From Nitrospira sp. (lineage in GTDB: Bacteria > UBA9089 > CG2-30-40-21 > SBAY01): a DNA stretch of 7,762 nucleotides. Made by a program: the position numbers and the translations under genes. How positions within the stretch are numbered: position 1 is the first letter of the stretch; each line of letters opens with the position of its first letter. The notes beneath the pieces are model-generated. The model searched no databases, was not told the DNA's origin, and worked only from the letters and a program-made list of their open reading frames with translations. Positions 4,583-7,762 of the stretch are shown piece after piece. The DNA lies in the NCBI GenBank assembly GCA_005239945.1, contig SBAY01000273.1:1-7762 (forward strand). Direction: 5' to 3'.

Positions 4583-6691
4583 ATGTTAATATCATATAAT
4601 TGGCTAAAGGAATATATAGACTTTGACTTTTCACCAGAGGAATTGGCTGAGAAATTAACCTATTTAGGCTTTGAGACAGCTAATCTACAGAAATTTGGGG
4701 ATGATACGGTTATAGATTTAAAATTGACCGTCAATCGTGGTGACTGCTTGAGTATGATTGGTATGGCCAGGGAAATATCCACCATAACCCATAACCCGCT
4801 AAAAATGCCATCATTGGGAACCGTCGATTTATCTAAAAAGTTAACCTCGATGATTAATATCTCTTTAGTTGAGCCTAAATTATGTCCTAGATATACTGGC
4901 AGGATAATTGAGGGAGTACATGTTGGTGCCTCTCCATCCTGGCTTTCTGCTCGTCTGGAGAAAGCCGGTATTCGCTCGATTAATAATGTTGTTGACATTA
5001 CCAATTTTGTGCTGATGGAATTAGGTCATCCTATGCATGCCTTTGATTATCAGACATTACTTGGCGGTAAGATAATTATTTGCCGGGCTACTTCAGGTGA
5101 GAAACTCATCGCCTTAGATGGAATAACCTACGAGCTTTCTCCAGAAATGCTTATCATTGCGGATGCACAAAGACCTGTTGCCTTAGCCGGGATAATTGGC
5201 GGGGAAGAAACCAGTGTTAAAAAAAATACGACTACCATTTTCCTCGAATGTGCCTATTTTAACCCTACCAATGTTCGGCAGACAGCAAAACGATTAGGGT
5301 TACAGACAGAATCCTCTTATAGATTTGAGCGTGGTGTGAACCCCGAAGGATTAATTGTCGCCCAAAATCGGGCAACTCAATTAATCATGGAAATATGTCA
5401 GGGAAAATCTGTTTCTGAAATAATCGATGATTACCCAAAGAAATTTAAAAAGACCATTATTGATTTGTCACCAGCATGGGTTAATAAAATATTGGGGACA
5501 GATTTAAATTCGATGGACATCAGAGAAATTTTACAACCACTTGGTTTTGGGATTAATGAGAAGGTGTACCACCTTGCAGAAGATAAATTCCTAACGATTG
5601 AAGTCCCTTCGTTCAGACACCTGGATATCACTCGTGAAATCGATATCATAGAGGAGATAGCCAGGGTCTATGGTTATGATAAAATTCCTACCTCCATGCC
5701 TTCAGGTTCGTTTAATGTTGCCATTAATCGTGAATATGAATTAGTCAACAGGGCAAAGGAAATTCTAGTGGGTTGCGGATTTTATGAGATAATTACCTAT
5801 GCCTTTAGCTCCCCGGTCATTCTCCGCCAAACCAAAATACCAGAAAACAACACAGTTGTTATCGATAACCCATTAAGAACAGATGAAAATTTGATGTGTC
5901 CTTCGTTAATCCCTAATATTTTAAAGACAATAGCCTGGAATATAAACAGGGCTAACTATGATTTAAAAATATTTGAATTAGCCAGGGTGTTTTTAGCCGA
6001 TGGGGGGGGAAAACTCCCCAGAGAAAAGAAGGTGTTAGTCGGGGCTGTTAGCGGTAATTACCATCAGCCTAATTGGCGGGATAAAGCGGTTTTAAGCAAT
6101 CTCTATGATTTAAAAGGGGTTGTGGAAAAATTACTTTTGGAATTGGGCATAACCGATTATGAATTACTTGCCGGTGACCACCCAACCCTTCATTCAGCAA
6201 AACAAATAAAATTGGTCTTTCAAGGTAATACCTTTGGAATTATGGGTGAACTGCATCCAGATATAGCCGAAGAACTAAAACTCACCAAAGGGATTTATTT
6301 ATTCGAGCTTGATTGGGATAATCTTGTCAGTCGAGTCAATCTTAAAACAGGTTTAAAACCTGGGACAGGTTTAAAACCTGGAAGGAAATTCAAACCTTTA
6401 CCAAGATATTCAGCAGTCCAGCGGGATATATCTATTTTGGTAAAAGAGGATGTGCCCTCGGCTCAGATTGCCGGAATAATTGAGAATACCGGCAAAGATT
6501 TAATCGAAAAGGTTGGTTTATTCGATGTCTACCAGGGGGATAAAATACCCGCGGGATACAAGAGTTTAGCCTACTCGGTAATCTATCGTAAACCTGAGGC
6601 AACCTTAACGGACGAAGAGGTCAACGAGGTGCATAACAAAATCACTATGGAACTTAAAAATACATTTGGAGCAGAATTAAGAGAGATATAA
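4583..6691 (+). CDS. pheT: Phenylalanine--tRNA ligase beta subunit, short form without the OB-fold tRNA-binding domain
   Basis: A 702-residue beta subunit; usual bacterial PheT is close to 800. The start at 4583 follows GGAG by five bases and gives the typical N terminus MLISYNWLKEYI. The reading frame is open further upstream to 4505, but that would overlap pheS and lacks family similarity. After residues 1-40 the sequence passes straight to VIDLKLTVNRGDCLSMIGMA (about 43-62). In the usual protein an OB-fold tRNA-binding (EMAP-like) domain of about 110 residues lies between these parts. The rest is complete: B3/B4 editing region (about 90-285, with GHPMHAFDY and LECAYFNP), B5 (about 288-370, with FRHLDITREIDIIEEIARVYG at 344-364), the inactive synthetase-like core (about 380-580), and the C-terminal FDX-ACB anticodon-binding domain (about 607-702, PRYSAVQRDISILV). 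A six-residue TGLKPG duplication (589-600) sits in the linker before FDX-ACB. No frameshift is visible, so the short form looks genuine. Confidence 0.95.
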   Translation: MLISYNWLKEYIDFDFSPEELAEKLTYLGFETANLQKFGDDTVIDLKLTVNRGDCLSMIGMAREISTITHNPLKMPSLGTVDLSKKLTSMINISLVEPKLCPRYTGRIIEGVHVGASPSWLSARLEKAGIRSINNVVDITNFVLMELGHPMHAFDYQTLLGGKIIICRATSGEKLIALDGITYELSPEMLIIADAQRPVALAGIIGGEETSVKKNTTTIFLECAYFNPTNVRQTAKRLGLQTESSYRFERGVNPEGLIVAQNRATQLIMEICQGKSVSEIIDDYPKKFKKTIIDLSPAWVNKILGTDLNSMDIREILQPLGFGINEKVYHLAEDKFLTIEVPSFRHLDITREIDIIEEIARVYGYDKIPTSMPSGSFNVAINREYELVNRAKEILVGCGFYEIITYAFSSPVILRQTKIPENNTVVIDNPLRTDENLMCPSLIPNILKTIAWNINRANYDLKIFELARVFLADGGGKLPREKKVLVGAVSGNYHQPNWRDKAVLSNLYDLKGVVEKLLLELGITDYELLAGDHPTLHSAKQIKLVFQGNTFGIMGELHPDIAEELKLTKGIYLFELDWDNLVSRVNLKTGLKPGTGLKPGRKFKPLPRYSAVQRDISILVKEDVPSAQIAGIIENTGKDLIEKVGLFDVYQGDKIPAGYKSLAYSVIYRKPEATLTDEEVNEVHNKITMELKNTFGAELREI
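6347..6382. repeat. 18-bp tandem duplication inside pheT
   Basis: ACAGGTTTAAAACCTGGG (6347-6364) is followed directly by the same 18-mer with one change at the last base (6365-6382). Each unit carries the palindrome CAGGTTT-A-AAACCTG. The duplication keeps the frame and adds TGLKPG, in the linker before the C-terminal anticodon-binding domain. It looks like a recent slippage event or repeat insertion that the linker tolerates. Confidence 0.9.
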
Positions 6692-6719
6692 AACAAAAGC
6701 TATCAGAGAAGAATTTTTA

Positions 6720-6787
6720 TGGAGCAAGCTCATCAAAATTGGTATTCGTATTCCGAGGATACAATACCAACTTATTCTTTTGCTCCA
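6720..6787. repeat. Nested hairpin in the spacer between convergent pheT and the coiled-coil gene
   Basis: The outer arms TGGAGCAA (6720-6727) and TTGCTCCA (6780-6787) are exact complements. The inner arms TTGGTATT (6739-6746) and AATACCAA (6763-6770) are also exact, continued by GTATTC (6748-6753) with GGATAC including one G-T pair (6757-6762). The spacer 6692-6928 (237 bp) holds no other gene I can support. Ts lie 5' and As 3' of the hairpin on both strands, the wrong order for an intrinsic terminator, although its place between convergent genes would suit a bidirectional transcription stop. Confidence 0.65.
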
Positions 6788-6928
6788 AAAATTAGTATTA
6801 TGTCCCCCGAATTATCCCCCAAGGGAATACTCAAACCCTTAACTCCTATTATAAAAACATGGCAAATCAGGTTTGACACCCTAAAACCCTCTATTTTTAA
6901 TAGTTAACTGAAAGAATCTCCTATCATA

Positions 6929-7762
6929 TCATGTTATTTTGGGTGATGATTTTATCATAAATTTAATTGTTTGTAATTTAGCTGGATCAATACCTTGTAA
7001 TTTTTCTGCTGTAGGGAAAACATAAACTCCCTTGTTACCTTTTTTCTCGATAGCTACTTTAGCCTCTATTTCCATTTCTTTTACCACGAATTTTTTGTCT
7101 TCATCAGCAGAACACGAAGACATCTTGTTTTCTAAATCTCGCATAGTATCTGAAATAAAAGTTGTAAATCCTTCCTGAGTAAGGTCTTGACTTTCACCAT
7201 AGCTTTCTACTTCTGCCTGTAATCTTTTATTATCATTTTCAAGTTCTATTATTCTACGAGATAATTCTTGTACCTTTATATGTAACTCGTTTCGTTCAGA
7301 TAATAGCACCACTTTAGCCTGATTACTTTCTGACAATTCTGTTTGGAATTGAGAAATTTTTTCGGATAGAGAATTTTTCTCTTGCTGAAGTTTTGTCAGT
7401 TCTATTTTATTTTGACTACCAGTTTCTTTTTCTATATTCAACTTTGTTACAAGTTTAAGATTTTCAGTATTTAATACTTTAATATTCTCTTCCGCCTCTA
7501 CAATCCTCTTCTTTTGGCTATCTATCTGTATATTCAACTTGTTTCGTTCCTCTAATACCGCTGATTCTTTAAGACGGTTACTATCTGACAATGCTGTTTG
7601 GAGTTGAGAAATTTTTTCAGCTAGAGAATTCTTCTCTATCTGAAGTTTTGCCAGTTCTGTTTTATTTTGAGCACTAATCTTTTTTTCTTTATTCAACTCC
7701 GCTGCAATCTTAAGATTATCGGCAGTTAATACTTTAATATTCTCTTTTTCTTTATTCAAGTC
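6929..7762 (-). CDS. Coiled-coil protein with tandem 85-residue repeats, 5' end outside the window
   Basis: The frame stays open to the window edge, so the N terminus is missing; the TTG near the edge (7757-7759) reads as an internal leucine. About 277 residues are visible, ending at TGA (6929-6931). Counting from that leucine as 1, residues 6-174 are a highly charged coiled coil built of two copies of an 85-residue unit (ENIKVL at 6 and at 91; EKNSL-EKIS at 42 and 127). Residues 175-190 are a further coil. Residues 192-276 form a compact C-terminal domain with the pattern GFTTFISDTMRDLENK, then KKFVVKEMEIEAKVAIEKKG, then KLQTIKFMIKSSP. That predicted helix followed by strands recalls small trypsin-co-occurring (trypco2-like) domains, a weak pattern match only. 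No function can be assigned. It faces pheT and is probably an independent transcription unit. Confidence 0.8.
   Translation of the reverse strand, partial: DLNKEKENIKVLTADNLKIAAELNKEKKISAQNKTELAKLQIEKNSLAEKISQLQTALSDSNRLKESAVLEERNKLNIQIDSQKKRIVEAEENIKVLNTENLKLVTKLNIEKETGSQNKIELTKLQQEKNSLSEKISQFQTELSESNQAKVVLLSERNELHIKVQELSRRIIELENDNKRLQAEVESYGESQDLTQEGFTTFISDTMRDLENKMSSCSADEDKKFVVKEMEIEAKVAIEKKGNKGVYVFPTAEKLQGIDPAKLQTIKFMIKSSPKIT
7235..7744 (-). repeat. 255-bp tandem repeat within the coiled-coil gene
   Basis: GAGAAATTTTTTC starts at 7351 and 7606, and TTAATACTTTAATATTCTCT starts at 7471 and 7726. Both offsets are exactly 255 bp, or 85 codons. Similarity is clear in DNA as well as protein, so the duplication is fairly recent. 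The second copy, nearer the C terminus, lacks one codon. More units may lie upstream beyond the window. Confidence 0.85.

Noticed and set aside
4660..5004. Open frame of 114 codons on the - strand
   Set aside because: It lies entirely antisense to pheT, which is clearly coding.
5431..5649. Open frame of 72 codons on the - strand
   Set aside because: It is antisense to the pheT B5 region, with no independent support.
6720..6787. Integron attC-like site
   Set aside because: The hairpin lacks the expected RYYYAAC/GTTRRRY ends and no integrase or cassette structure is present.
6719..6907. Open frame of 62 codons on the + strand after pheT
   Set aside because: It has no Shine-Dalgarno site, its first third is made of the nested hairpin, and the peptide (rich in P, S, I) resembles no family.

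Overview
The window is AT-rich bacterial DNA, by eye somewhere in the mid to upper thirties percent GC. It carries ordinary bacterial genes in a background unusually rich in fold-back (inverted-repeat) intergenic sequence. Bacterial-type pheS and pheT, HD-GYP phosphodiesterases, clear sigma70-type promoters and good Shine-Dalgarno sites before pheS and pheT place it in Bacteria. No gene fixes the phylum. The gene mix and the many small palindromic repeats would suit an uncultured lineage known from metagenomes, but that is only an impression.

Layout. Bases 1-548 hold no convincing gene. They contain a C-run/G-run hairpin, then a 154-bp nested palindrome (66-219) crowded with DnaA-box-like 9-mers, then a short direct repeat and a 30-bp sequence that recurs inverted at 2798-2827. 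Bases 549-2793 hold two tandem paralogous HD-GYP genes, 70% identical by hand count and alignable without a gap. Each has its own near-consensus promoter placed so close to the ATG that the transcripts should be leaderless. A 154-bp MITE-like palindrome (2798-2951), bounded by a 7-bp direct repeat, follows directly after the second HD-GYP stop codon. Bases 3022-6691 carry a DUF212 membrane protein, pheS and pheT on the + strand, with hairpin-forming spacers of 51 and 43 nt. Bases 6692-6928 are non-coding with a nested hairpin. From 6929 to the window edge runs the 3' part of a coiled-coil gene on the - strand, convergent with pheT.

How the genes work together. The HD-GYP pair should degrade cyclic di-GMP and looks like an independently transcribed duplicated unit. 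PheS and PheT form the phenylalanyl-tRNA synthetase heterotetramer. This PheT is about 100 residues shorter than the usual bacterial form because the OB-fold tRNA-binding insertion near the N terminus is missing. The DUF212 gene lies upstream of pheST in the same direction and may be co-transcribed, but no functional link is evident.

The points most worth a second look are the DnaA-box palindrome (origin, DnaA-titrating site, or just a fold-back repeat), the paired leaderless promoters, the MITE-like insertion and its inverted partner bracketing the HD-GYP pair, and the short PheT. I see no CRISPR array, tRNA, rRNA, transposase or recognisable defence system.
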